Assembly: GCA_016795385.1 (NCBI GenBank)
Contig: JAEUHI010000077.1
Coordinates: 306,125 to 370,124 of the forward strand
Reading direction: 5' to 3'
DNA from: Verrucomicrobiales bacterium
Lineage (GTDB): Bacteria > Verrucomicrobiota > Verrucomicrobiia > Verrucomicrobiales > DEV007
DNA: 64,000 bases
The notes under the pieces are model-generated. The model searched no databases, was not told the origin of the DNA, and saw only the letters and a program-made list of their open reading frames with translations. Position 1 is the first letter of the stretch; each line of letters starts with the position of its first letter. Below, piece after piece: positions 26,228 through 34,274 of the stretch. The translations under genes were made by a program, and so were the position numbers.

Positions 26228-28249
26228 ATGGAAGAACGCTATGAGATCAAAGGCCGGATCGGCCGCGGCGGAATCGGCGCGGTTTACGAGGCATTTGATC
26301 GCCGTTTGCAGCGCTCCGTGGCGATCAAGCGGCTCCTGCCGGTCGAGGATACGAAGTTGAACGACCCCGCTTCGGCCGAATCCCTCAACCGGGAAGCGCT
26401 GGCCCTCGCGAGCTTCCAGCACCCGAACGTGGTTTCGATCTACGAGTTCGGCGAAGACAAGGAGGGGCCCTTCGTGGTCTTCGAACTGGTGCGGGGCGAT
26501 ACCCTGAAGACACTCGCCCGGGAAAACGCTTTCTCCGTGGCGGACTTCATCGAGTTCGTTGATCAGGCGCTCGATCCCCTCATCTCGGCGCAGGGGCTGA
26601 ATCTCCTCCACCGCGACATCAAGCCGAGCAATATCATGCTGGCCTGGCTGCCTTCCGGTCGGTTCCAGGTAAAGCTGCTCGACTTCGGCCTTGCCAAGTT
26701 CAGCCAGGCGCCTTCGCTCCAGACTCTGGATCAATCGGGTTCGTTCCTGGGTTCGATCGATTACATCGCTCCCGAGCAGATTGAAATCCAGCCGCTCGAT
26801 CAACGCACCGACCTCTATTCCTTCGGTTGTGTCTGTTACTTCATCCTCACGCAGCGGGCGCCCTTTTCCGGCACCTCCGTGGCCGATACGATGACGCGGC
26901 ACCTCAATCACGGAGTCACGCCCCTCGCCGAGCTGCGTCCCGACCTGCCGCCGGCGCTGGCCGACTGGGTGATGTCCCTCATTTCCCGGCAGCCGGCGGA
27001 TCGCCCGGCCAACGCCAGCGCGGCGCGTGATGCGTTTGTCAGGGCCAAATCGGCTCCGCAGCAGGCGGCGCGTGTCGTCCCCGATACCGAGGATGAGATA
27101 CCTGTCGCCATTGCCATCCCCGTGGCAGTGGCCCGTCCGGTGGGTGAACCGGTGCGGCTCGAGACCACCGCCCATCATGTCGGGCGGCCCCTTCACACCG
27201 CTCCGCAGCCCGCCCGGCGGGAGAAAGATCGTGTGCCCGCTCCCCGCGCCCGTTCGCGCTACGAGGCCGTGGCGACCAGTCATCAGAAAAACCAACGATG
27301 GATCGTCGCCGGAGTCGCCGCCTCGCTCGCCTTCGGGATCTTCGCCCTCGCTTCGGTGAATTCCCCGTCCGATTCCGCGGCATCGGCCGCATCGTCGACC
27401 CCCGGGAAACCGCAAACCGCCAGCCCCGCCCCACCCGCCGCGAGTCCCGCGCCGATCGTGGTGCCGTTGCCCGTGTTGAACAATCGCCAGCCCACTCCGC
27501 CGGTGGTGCCGCTGCCGGTCCCGTCCACCGATCTGGTTTCCCATTACTCCCTCACGGGCGGGGCCGTCTCGCCCGAAGGTCAACGCATTCTCCTCGCCGG
27601 CGCCCCGGTGGGTGCCCTCCAGAATCTCGTGGCCTCGCGAAGCGTCGCCCACCTTCTTTTGGGTGAAGGACCGGGGGGAAACCGGCCCTTGCTCCGCCTC
27701 GATGCCCGCAATCGTCTGCGCGCTGCCTGCACCCCGGGGCAGTCGCTCGCCGCTCCCGCGGATGCCGTCCACGACGATCTCATCATTCTCGACGAGCTGA
27801 CGCTGGGTCTCGCTCTCGATCCGGGCACGAGCTCCGACACCGATCTCGCGCGGATCGTGTTGCTCGGCACGGGTGGACCCAAGGATCAAGCCGTCCTCCG
27901 CCTCCGCCGCGAAGACCGCGCCCTCGTCGCCGAGATCGAGCGAGGTTCCGCCCGCACCATTGCGCGTGCCGGATGGCCCGATGGAGCGGGGGTGGCGCTG
28001 CTGCAGTGGGATGGTCGTGCCGGCAGACTGGGTCTCTTCACCCGCGCCGGTGATGCCTCCCATGAGTCGGGAGCCCAGGTCACGCCCGTGAAAGGGCGCT
28101 TCACCTTGGCGGAGCATCGTTTCGGCCACCTTGCCACGGCGGATGGATCAAGCGCCACCGGCGAAGTCCATCTCGGTGACATCGTCCTCTTCCGCGGGAT
28201 CCTCGCCTCGACCGATCGCGATGCCCTCATTTCCGCGCTCGCGAAGTGA
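26228..28249 (+). CDS. Transmembrane Ser/Thr protein kinase with LamG-like extracytoplasmic domain
   Basis: 673 residues. A complete Hanks-type kinase occupies about 1-275: IGRGGIGAVYEAFD (glycine loop), Lys34 in VAIKRL, catalytic Asp130 in LLHRDIKPSNIML, Asp152 in LLDFGLAK and the APE motif of YIAPEQIEIQP. A transmembrane helix lies at about 358-376 (RWIVAGVAASLAFGIFALAS), followed by a Pro-rich linker to about 440. The last 230 residues look like a jelly-roll domain (STGEVHLGDIVLFRGILAST near the end). The upstream 70 bp is strikingly AT-rich, suggesting a strong or regulated promoter, with AGGTG before the start. Confidence 0.92.
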   Translation: MEERYEIKGRIGRGGIGAVYEAFDRRLQRSVAIKRLLPVEDTKLNDPASAESLNREALALASFQHPNVVSIYEFGEDKEGPFVVFELVRGDTLKTLARENAFSVADFIEFVDQALDPLISAQGLNLLHRDIKPSNIMLAWLPSGRFQVKLLDFGLAKFSQAPSLQTLDQSGSFLGSIDYIAPEQIEIQPLDQRTDLYSFGCVCYFILTQRAPFSGTSVADTMTRHLNHGVTPLAELRPDLPPALADWVMSLISRQPADRPANASAARDAFVRAKSAPQQAARVVPDTEDEIPVAIAIPVAVARPVGEPVRLETTAHHVGRPLHTAPQPARREKDRVPAPRARSRYEAVATSHQKNQRWIVAGVAASLAFGIFALASVNSPSDSAASAASSTPGKPQTASPAPPAASPAPIVVPLPVLNNRQPTPPVVPLPVPSTDLVSHYSLTGGAVSPEGQRILLAGAPVGALQNLVASRSVAHLLLGEGPGGNRPLLRLDARNRLRAACTPGQSLAAPADAVHDDLIILDELTLGLALDPGTSSDTDLARIVLLGTGGPKDQAVLRLRREDRALVAEIERGSARTIARAGWPDGAGVALLQWDGRAGRLGLFTRAGDASHESGAQVTPVKGRFTLAEHRFGHLATADGSSATGEVHLGDIVLFRGILASTDRDALISALAK

Positions 28250-28358
28250 CCTGCCCGTGAACTCGCGGCACGCTCTCCTTCTTCCCCGCGATCACGTTTT
28301 CGATTGCGGAAACGTCCGGCTCCATGTTTGAGTCCGTTTCTTCATTCGTCCATAGGCC

Positions 28359-28829
28359 ATGCCCTTTCAACCGCTCCAGGATTCCGACCCGGACAAACCG
28401 CGCCTCGCGGACCTCGGCCTTCTCGTCATCCGCCTCCTCGCCGCGGCGACCTTCGCCTACTACCAGCTCGTCGATCAGTTCCATTTTGCCGTCGAGTACC
28501 TTTGGGACGGAGCCGATTGGAATCTGGTGAGCCAGCTCGCCGAACGGGGCCTTCCCTACGCCGACATCGTCGCCTCCGCCTCCGTCGGACTCCAGATCGC
28601 GACCCTGCTCGGCGTCGTCCTCGGGATCTTCACCCGGATCAATGCCCTCCTCTTCACCCTGATGATGGGATTTGTCCTCTTTTCCGCGATCGACCTCTCC
28701 TCCAGTCTCAATCCCCAGGGCCTCGCGCTCTATCTCACGGTATTCCTGGGGCTGGCCTGTGGCGGGGCCGGGCGCCTTTCCCTCGATCATCTTCTCGCGG
28801 GACGCCGGGCCCGCAAGCGGGCCGTTTGA
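28359..28829 (+). CDS. DoxX-family membrane protein
   Basis: 156 residues. Four hydrophobic helices are seen at about 18-38, 70-90, 95-112 and 120-140, the DoxX layout (LLVIRLLAAATFAYYQL, ASVGLQIATLLGVVLGIFTR). It resembles the DoxX protein at 5425 only in fold. The C-terminal tail is basic (GRRARKRAV), so it is cytoplasmic. A role in redox or respiratory chemistry is general for the family. It is isolated between a kinase and a helicase. Confidence 0.75.
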   Translation: MPFQPLQDSDPDKPRLADLGLLVIRLLAAATFAYYQLVDQFHFAVEYLWDGADWNLVSQLAERGLPYADIVASASVGLQIATLLGVVLGIFTRINALLFTLMMGFVLFSAIDLSSSLNPQGLALYLTVFLGLACGGAGRLSLDHLLAGRRARKRAV

Positions 28830-28918
28830 AGTCGGAACTCCTCCCTGCAACACCCTCTTTCGCAAAAAGGCGGCGAAATTCCCCTTGAAAGGCGGGTCCG
28901 GAGCCGCGTTGATCCCGG

Positions 28919-30115
28919 ATGCCTTCATTTGAAGAATTAGGACTATCCGGCCCGGTGTTAAGGGCCATCGCCAGAACCGGCTACACCGAGCCGACCGCCA
29001 TCCAGGCCCAGGCCATTCCCGTCGCCCTCGAGGGCAAGGACATCGTCGGCGCTTCCCAGACCGGCACGGGCAAAACCGCCGCCTTCGGCCTGCCCATCAT
29101 CTGCCAGATGAAGCCCTCGACCAAGGTCCAGTGCATCGTCCTCGAGCCCACCCGCGAGCTCGCCGCCCAGGTGGAGGACCAGATGAACGTCTTCTCCTAC
29201 TACAAACCCCTCAACGTCGTCCTCCTCCACGGCGGCGTCGGCTACGGCCATCAGATCGAGGCGCTCGAAAACAAGCCCGACGTCCTCATCGCCACGCCCG
29301 GGCGCATGCTCGATCACATGGAAAAGGGCAACCTCGATCTCAGCGAGGTGAAGTTCCTCGTCCTCGACGAGGTCGACCGCATGCTCGACATGGGATTCCT
29401 CCCCGATGTGAAACGCATCATCGACCAGTGTCCGAAAGGCCGCCAGACCCTCTTCTTCTCCGCGACCATGCCGCCGGCGATCCAGACGCTGGCGAACTGG
29501 GCCCTCAACGAGCCCGTCTCCGTCGAGATCGGCGAACGCCGCTCGCCCGCCGAGACCGTCACCCACGCCTTCTACCCCGTCGGCATGGACCAGCGCGACG
29601 ACCTCATCATCGAGCTCATCAAGCAGACCGGCTACGAGAGCATGATGATCTTCACCCGCACGAAGAAGGAAGCCGACGCCCTTCTCCCCCGGATCGAGGC
29701 GATCGAGGGCACCCGCCCCGCCGCCCTGCACTCCGACATCAAGCAGAGCGACCGCACCAAAGCCCTCCAGGGCTTCCGCGACGGCACCTACAACATCATC
29801 GTCGCCACCGACATCGCCGCCCGCGGCCTCGACATCTCCGGTGTCACCCACGTCATCAACTACCGCGTCCCCGAGAATCCCGAGGATTACGTCCACCGCA
29901 TCGGCCGGACCGGTCGCGCCCAGAAGGAAGGCGACGCCTTCACCATCCTGACCGCGGATGAGCTCGAGAGCGCCCGCTCCGTCGAGCATTTCATCGGGCA
30001 AAAGATCGAGCGCAAAAAACTCGAGGGATTCGCCTACAACTACACGGCCCTCCTTGAGAACAATCCCCAGCCGCTCCGCAAAAAGCGCCCCTCCGCGCCG
30101 AAACGTCGTCGCTGA
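28919..30115 (+). CDS. DEAD-box RNA helicase, RhlE-like
   Basis: 398 residues, compact RhlE-type. Motifs in order: Q motif (FEELGLSGPVLRAI, PTAIQAQAIP), Walker A ASQTGTGKTAAF, PTRELAAQ, TPGRMLDH, motif II VLDEVDRMLDMGF, SAT, ARGLDISGVTHVINY and HRIGRTGRAQKEGD. Motif II reads DEVD rather than DEAD, a conservative change that other active helicases tolerate. The tail is short and basic (PLRKKRPSAPKRRR), as used for RNA tethering. Likely acts in ribosome assembly or RNA decay. Confidence 0.94.
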   Translation: MPSFEELGLSGPVLRAIARTGYTEPTAIQAQAIPVALEGKDIVGASQTGTGKTAAFGLPIICQMKPSTKVQCIVLEPTRELAAQVEDQMNVFSYYKPLNVVLLHGGVGYGHQIEALENKPDVLIATPGRMLDHMEKGNLDLSEVKFLVLDEVDRMLDMGFLPDVKRIIDQCPKGRQTLFFSATMPPAIQTLANWALNEPVSVEIGERRSPAETVTHAFYPVGMDQRDDLIIELIKQTGYESMMIFTRTKKEADALLPRIEAIEGTRPAALHSDIKQSDRTKALQGFRDGTYNIIVATDIAARGLDISGVTHVINYRVPENPEDYVHRIGRTGRAQKEGDAFTILTADELESARSVEHFIGQKIERKKLEGFAYNYTALLENNPQPLRKKRPSAPKRRR

Positions 30116-30125
30116 GTAGAAACGC

Positions 30126-30141
30126 CGCGCCTTCCGGCGCG
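30126..30141 (+). terminator. Stem-loop after the helicase gene
   Basis: CGCGCC, TTCC, GGCGCG: a perfect 6-bp GC stem with a tetraloop 11 bp past the helicase stop codon. No T-tract follows, so it is a weak terminator candidate. Confidence 0.35.
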
Positions 30142-30204
30142 TGATGAAGATCACGTCCTCGCGGGATCGACAAAGGCCTGTCGATCCCCGATGCTCCGTT
30201 TCCC

Positions 30205-31026
30205 ATGAAGTACGCCATCTGCAACGAGACCTTCCAGGACTGGCCTTTTGATAAGGCTTTCAAATACGCCCGCTCCCTCGGCTACACCGGCATCGAGATC
30301 GCCCCGTTCACCCTCGAGGCACCGGCTCCCGATTTTTCCGCCGCTTCGCGCGACCTCCTGAAAAACCAGATCAAGGACGCCGGACTCGAGTGCGTCGGGC
30401 TCCATTGGCTCCTCGCCAAAACGACCGGCTTTTACCTCACCACTCCCGATGAAGCCGTGCGTGCCCTCACCGGACAGCGCCTCGCCGACCTCGCGAACCT
30501 CTGCGCCGACCTCGAGGGCACCATCATGGTCCTTGGATCGCCGTTGCAACGCAATCTCCTCCCCGGCGTCACCCATGAGCAGGCGATGGATCTCGCCGCC
30601 GACACGATCCGTCGTGCCATGCCCGTGCTCGAGGATCGCGGCGTCACCCTCGCGCTCGAGCCGCTCGCGAAGACCGAGGGGGATTTCCTCAACACCGCCG
30701 CCCTCGGCATCGAGCTGGCGGAAAAGGTCGCTTCCCCCAACTGCCGCCTCCACCTCGATGTGAAGGCGATGTCGGGAGAAGAAAAGCCCGTCCCCGACAT
30801 CATCCGCGACAGCGCCGCTTGGCTCGCCCACTTCCACGCGAACGACCCGAATCTCCTCGGTCCCGGCATGGGCGAAGTCGTCTTCGATCCCATTTTCCAA
30901 GCCTTGAAAGACGTCGATTACCAGGGTTGGGTCTCCGTCGAAGTCTTCCGCTACGAGCCCGGCATCGAGACCATCTGCGAAGAAAGCATCCGCTACATGC
31001 GCGAGGTCGAGGCGCGGATCGGTTAG
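30205..31026 (+). CDS. Sugar phosphate isomerase/epimerase family protein (TIM barrel)
   Basis: 273 residues. The AP-endonuclease-2-type TIM barrel is recognisable: CNETFQDWPFDKAFKYARSL and YTGIEIAPFT at the start, the metal ligand Glu in VTLALEPLAKTE, the Asp/His in LHLDVKAMSG, HFHANDPNLLGPGMGEV and the last Glu in VSVEVFRYEPG. These bind one or two divalent metals in isomerases or epimerases of sugars. The specific sugar cannot be inferred. No signal peptide. It stands alone, followed by a toxin-antitoxin module. Confidence 0.83.
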   Translation: MKYAICNETFQDWPFDKAFKYARSLGYTGIEIAPFTLEAPAPDFSAASRDLLKNQIKDAGLECVGLHWLLAKTTGFYLTTPDEAVRALTGQRLADLANLCADLEGTIMVLGSPLQRNLLPGVTHEQAMDLAADTIRRAMPVLEDRGVTLALEPLAKTEGDFLNTAALGIELAEKVASPNCRLHLDVKAMSGEEKPVPDIIRDSAAWLAHFHANDPNLLGPGMGEVVFDPIFQALKDVDYQGWVSVEVFRYEPGIETICEESIRYMREVEARIG

Positions 31027-31032
31027 GCGAAG

Positions 31033-31061
31033 TTGACAACTTGTCCACTTTTCTGCTACCG
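31033..31061 (+). promoter_or_regulatory. Promoter/operator of the toxin-antitoxin operon
   Basis: A consensus -35 TTGACA at 31033-31038 is followed after 16-17 bp by a weak -10 (GCTACC or CTACCG). The dyad GACAA-C-TTGTC (31035-31045) overlaps the -35, a suitable site for autorepression by the antitoxin 24 bp downstream. Seen in the sequence; binding is inference. Confidence 0.45.
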
Positions 31062-31068
31062 TTTCCCC

Positions 31069-31308
31069 ATGAAGACGGTGACCATCGCGGAATTCAAAAG
31101 CCGCCTTCCCGAGTTGCTTGAAGACGTCGCGCGCGGGGAGCGTATCGTGGTGCAGAAGGGGCGGAAACGCACCAACGTCGCGATTTTGTCTCCCTTTGAC
31201 GAGGCCGCCCTTCGTCCGCGCCGACTCGGCCAACTCGGGCGACGCGGCAAACCCGTTTTCCGGGATTGGGAGCTTTCCGAAGACGATTTTCTCGCCTCCC
31301 GCCCCTGA
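31069..31308 (+). CDS. Phd/YefM-type antitoxin
   Basis: 79 residues. KTVTIAEFKSRLPELLEDVARGERIVVQKGRKRTN has the Phd/YefM pattern: short strand, helix with the Leu repeat, then the beta-hairpin that ends in the DNA-binding part. The tail SEDDFLASRP is the toxin-neutralising segment. The stop overlaps the toxin start (TGATG). The start at 31069 is preferred over the one at 31033 because the family begins with the MKxVTIAEFK pattern. Confidence 0.86.
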   Translation: MKTVTIAEFKSRLPELLEDVARGERIVVQKGRKRTNVAILSPFDEAALRPRRLGQLGRRGKPVFRDWELSEDDFLASRP

Positions 31309-31709
31309 TGGCCTGGCTTCTCGACACCCACGCCTTGCTCTGGGCACTCTACGAGCCGGCCAAGCTTGGTCGAAAAGCCCGCGCCTTGGTGGAGGACCCG
31401 ACCGAAACGATCCTCGTGAGTCCGATCAGCTACTGGGAAATCAGTTTGAAATCCGGTCTGGGAAAGTTGTCCCTGCCGGACACCGATCCCTCCGAAATCC
31501 CCGTCGCCGCCGCCGATTTGGGCGTGAAGGAGGCGCCCGTTCCTTCAGAAGTGTTCGCAACCTTTCACCGGCTTCCCTACGCGTCGGACCACCGCGATCC
31601 GTTCGATCGCTTGTTGGTTTGGCAGGCGATCAGCGCCAATCATGGATTGCTGAGCCGCGACAAACGGCTACGGTTTTTCGCCGAACAGGGTCTGAGGCTG
31701 GAATGGTAG
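31308..31709 (+). CDS. VapC-type PIN-domain toxin
   Basis: 133 residues. PIN-domain acidic residues are all present: Asp in AWLLDTHALLWAL, Glu in ISYWEISLK, Asp in HRDPFDRLLVWQA and Asp in LLSRDKRLRFF. Proteins of this type are Mg-dependent RNases that cut specific tRNAs or rRNA loops. Coupled to the antitoxin by the TGATG overlap. Its last codons overlap the next gene's possible early start. Confidence 0.9.
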   Translation: MAWLLDTHALLWALYEPAKLGRKARALVEDPTETILVSPISYWEISLKSGLGKLSLPDTDPSEIPVAAADLGVKEAPVPSEVFATFHRLPYASDHRDPFDRLLVWQAISANHGLLSRDKRLRFFAEQGLRLEW

Positions 31710-31723
31710 AACCAAACGCCCCC

Positions 31724-32323
31724 ATGACCTCCCCCTTCACCTATGAAGAACTGAGCGGCGAAGCCGTCCGCCCTTACCTCCGGGAACTCGGTGGTCTGCG
31801 CATCGCCGTCTTCCGGGAGTTCCCCTACCTCTACGACGGCGATCTCGACTACGAGGAGCATTACCTCGAGACCTACGTGAACTCGCCGCGCAGTCTCGTC
31901 GTCCTCCTGCGGAACGAAGGCCGCCTCGTCGGCGCGACGACCTGCCTGCCGATGGCGGATGAGTCGCCCGAGTTCCAGGCCCCTTTCCTCGCCGCCGGCT
32001 TTAATCTGGACGAGGTCTTCTATTTCGGCGAATCCATCGTCCTCCCCGAATGCCGCGGCCAGCGGGCCGGTCACGAATTCTTCCGCCGCCGCGAGGAGCA
32101 CGCCCGTCGCACCGGCCCTTTCCGCTACACCGCCTTTTGTGCCGTGGACCGGCCGGTCGATCATCCCGCGCGCCCCGAGGGGTATGTGCCACTGGATGCT
32201 TTCTGGTCCCGCATGGGCTATGAAAAACGCCCGGATCTGCGCTGCGAATTCGAATGGAAGGAGATCGGCGAAACGGAGCCGAGCTTCAAGGGACTGACCT
32301 TCTGGGTGAAGGAGTGGGAGTGA
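31724..32323 (+). CDS. GNAT-family acetyltransferase
   Basis: 199 residues from the ATG at 31724, or 206 from the ATG at 31703 that overlaps the vapC stop. The GNAT fold is seen: LLRNEGRLVGATTCLPM (strand 4), FYFGESIVLPECRGQRAGHE, the acetyl-CoA pyrophosphate loop region CRGQRAGHEFFRRREEHAR, then DAFWSRMGYEKR (the closing motif). The substrate is unknown. It may be an unrelated gene sharing the toxin-antitoxin promoter. Confidence 0.8.
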   Translation: MTSPFTYEELSGEAVRPYLRELGGLRIAVFREFPYLYDGDLDYEEHYLETYVNSPRSLVVLLRNEGRLVGATTCLPMADESPEFQAPFLAAGFNLDEVFYFGESIVLPECRGQRAGHEFFRRREEHARRTGPFRYTAFCAVDRPVDHPARPEGYVPLDAFWSRMGYEKRPDLRCEFEWKEIGETEPSFKGLTFWVKEWE

Positions 32324-32340
32324 CCATCCGGTCGGTTCGC

Positions 32341-32407
32341 GAATGTGGCTGCGACTTCAGTCGCAGGTTCGCTGGCAAGGGGTTCGACTGAAGTCGAAAC
32401 CACATTC
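32341..32407. repeat. REP-like compound palindrome
   Basis: An outer inverted repeat GAATGTGG (32341-32348) / CCACATTC (32400-32407) encloses two hairpins. One is CTGCGACT-TC-AGTCGCAG (32349-32366) and the other TTCGACT-GA-AGTCGAA (32383-32398). This is the nested architecture of bacterial interspersed mosaic elements. The core GCGACT...AGTCGCAGCCACATT recurs at 37310-37364. It lies between convergent genes. Confidence 0.75.
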
Positions 32408-33476
32408 AGGAACCCGCCACCAGCTCCCCAAACCCGCAAAACAAAGTCCCGTCCTCCTCCGGCTCCGCGGGGAAAGGATCATCCCGGTCGAGGTGGTTTT
32501 GGCAGGATTGTTGGAATTCTGTCAAGGTCGTGGCGCGGCGGAGTTCCTCGCGCAGTTGCCCGCCGGCGAGTCCCGAGGCGATGTAGTTGGCGAATTTCTT
32601 CAAACGGTTCACATGGTCGAGTTCTCGCGGGAAGCGGCCTTCGCGGCTCACTTCCTCGGTCAGCTCGGCGAGATAATCGCGCAGATCCCGCAGGGTCGGA
32701 CGCGGCCGCCTTTCCCCGGCAAAGGCGGCACGGGTTTCAGCAAAGACCCAGGGATCGCGGATCGCGCCGCGACCCAGCATCAGGCCCGCGGCCCCGGTGC
32801 GCGCGTGCATGGCGAGGGCGGTCCGCGCCGAGACGATCGATCCATTCGCGACGACGGGGTAAGGAAGACGGGCCACCGCTGCGGCGATGGCGTCGGCATG
32901 GACATCGGATTGATAGCGTTCGCGCACGGTGCGGCCATGGATGGCGAGGCCGTCGAGAGGCAGGGATTCGAAGAGAGCGAGGAGCGCCTCGAATTCATCG
33001 GGCGACTCAAATCCGATCCGCGTTTTCAGCGTCAGGCTGCCGCGCACGGCGGGACGGAGGGCTTCGGCGATGCGGCGGATGAGGTCGGGCTGGCGCAGCA
33101 GGGCACCTCCGGCGGTCTTGCCGCAGACCGTGGGCGAGGGACAACCGAGATTCACGTCGATCCCCGCGCAAGGCGTGTGATCCTCGAGGTAGCGCGCGGT
33201 GCGGACGAGATCGGCCGGTTCGTTGCCGATCATCTGGGCGATGACGGGGCGTTTTGTCTCGAAATCGACGATGGATCGCACGATCCCGCGCTCGGGACGC
33301 GACTCGCGGTGGACGCGGAAGAACTCGGTGACGTAGACATCGGGCGCACCGCGTCGCTCGAGACAACGCCACAGCGCAAGGACGGAAACGTCCTGCATCG
33401 GGGCGAGATGGAGTCGCGGAGCGGAGGCAAGAGGGTTCACCCGGAGACCAAAGAGGGTTTTGTCAGGATCGCTCAC
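32406..33476 (-). CDS. tRNA-dihydrouridine synthase, DusB-like
   Basis: 356 residues from a GTG start that overlaps the glycosyltransferase stop (GTGA). The FMN-binding start LHLAPMQDVSVLALWRCL, the catalytic cysteine in DVNLGCPSPTVCGKTAGGAL, LKTRIGFES, the IHGRTVRERYQ strand and MLGRGAIRDPWVF are visible. The C-terminal helical domain (FANYIASGLAGGQLREEL) binds tRNA. It reduces U to D in the tRNA D-loop using NADPH. The frame is open further upstream, but only the GTG gives a family-length N-terminus. Confidence 0.85.
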   Translation of the reverse strand: MSDPDKTLFGLRVNPLASAPRLHLAPMQDVSVLALWRCLERRGAPDVYVTEFFRVHRESRPERGIVRSIVDFETKRPVIAQMIGNEPADLVRTARYLEDHTPCAGIDVNLGCPSPTVCGKTAGGALLRQPDLIRRIAEALRPAVRGSLTLKTRIGFESPDEFEALLALFESLPLDGLAIHGRTVRERYQSDVHADAIAAAVARLPYPVVANGSIVSARTALAMHARTGAAGLMLGRGAIRDPWVFAETRAAFAGERRPRPTLRDLRDYLAELTEEVSREGRFPRELDHVNRLKKFANYIASGLAGGQLREELRRATTLTEFQQSCQNHLDRDDPFPAEPEEDGTLFCGFGELVAGS

Positions 33477-34219
33477 GAGGGCTCCGCGGGAGCTTCGGGA
33501 CGTTTGTACCACATCGCGCAGAGGCGACGGCTGCGGGTCGCCCAAGGGATGAAAAAGATCACCGCGAGCTGGGTGAGGAATTCTTTCGTCGAGAACCAAT
33601 CGTCCTTCCGCGCCGAGGTCGTGACGGACTCGGGGAGGATGCGGAAGGCGAGCCCTTCCTTTTTCGCCCAGGCCTTGATGCGTCGGGCGAGCCAGACTTC
33701 CTCGCCGGCGTAGACGGTCTCGTCGAATCCGCCGCCAGCTTCGAAGGCATCGCGGCGGGTGAAGAAGAAACTGCCCGCGGCGTAGGCGAAGGTGGTGGAA
33801 ACGCGATCCCACATCCGCACGATCCAAGCGACCATGGGAGTGACCTCCCGGTCCATCGCAACGCGTGCTCCTCCGGCAGCGACCTTCCCGGAGGCGAGGG
33901 CGGCGAGGGCCTTGGCAAGCGTCTCGCCGGGTAGGGTGGTGTCGGCATCGACGAAGACAAGCCACTCTGCCTCCGTGTTTTCGGCCCCGGCATTGCGGGC
34001 CCGGGCGATCTGGTTGTGCGGCTCGAAGACGACGCGGTCGGCCCCGTGCTCGCGCGCGACTTCGGCGGTGCGGTCGCGGGAATTGTTGTCGACGACGATA
34101 AGCTCGCCGTTTCCATATTCGGCCGCTACGTGATTCATCGCCGCACGTGCCGAGACGAGCGTGGTGGGCAGGTAGACCTCTTCATTGTAGGCCGGGATGA
34201 TGATGGCATAGTCGGGCAT
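33473..34219 (-). CDS. Family 2 glycosyltransferase
   Basis: 248 residues. The GT2 nucleotide-sugar fold shows in PDYAIIIPAYNEEVYLPTTL, ELIVVDNNSRDRTAEVAREH and the metal-binding DxD of LVFVDADTTLPGET, with AGGGFDETVYAGEEVWLARR the acceptor-site ED-type motif. The C-terminal part (EFLTQLAVIFFIPW) is hydrophobic and probably membrane associated. The start at 34219 is chosen for the family N-terminus. Divergent from dinB and coupled to the following dus gene. Confidence 0.87.
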   Translation of the reverse strand: MPDYAIIIPAYNEEVYLPTTLVSARAAMNHVAAEYGNGELIVVDNNSRDRTAEVAREHGADRVVFEPHNQIARARNAGAENTEAEWLVFVDADTTLPGETLAKALAALASGKVAAGGARVAMDREVTPMVAWIVRMWDRVSTTFAYAAGSFFFTRRDAFEAGGGFDETVYAGEEVWLARRIKAWAKKEGLAFRILPESVTTSARKDDWFSTKEFLTQLAVIFFIPWATRSRRLCAMWYKRPEAPAEPS

Positions 34220-34274
34220 CCGGGGGCACGTTACGCGGTCCCGGCGGAAATGGAACCGCCTTTGCTCCGAAGAG

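Noticed and set aside
26204..28129. Open frame of about 641 codons antisense to the Ser/Thr kinase
   Set aside because: Low-complexity Gly/Arg-rich product, no start context or motif; the kinase is certain.
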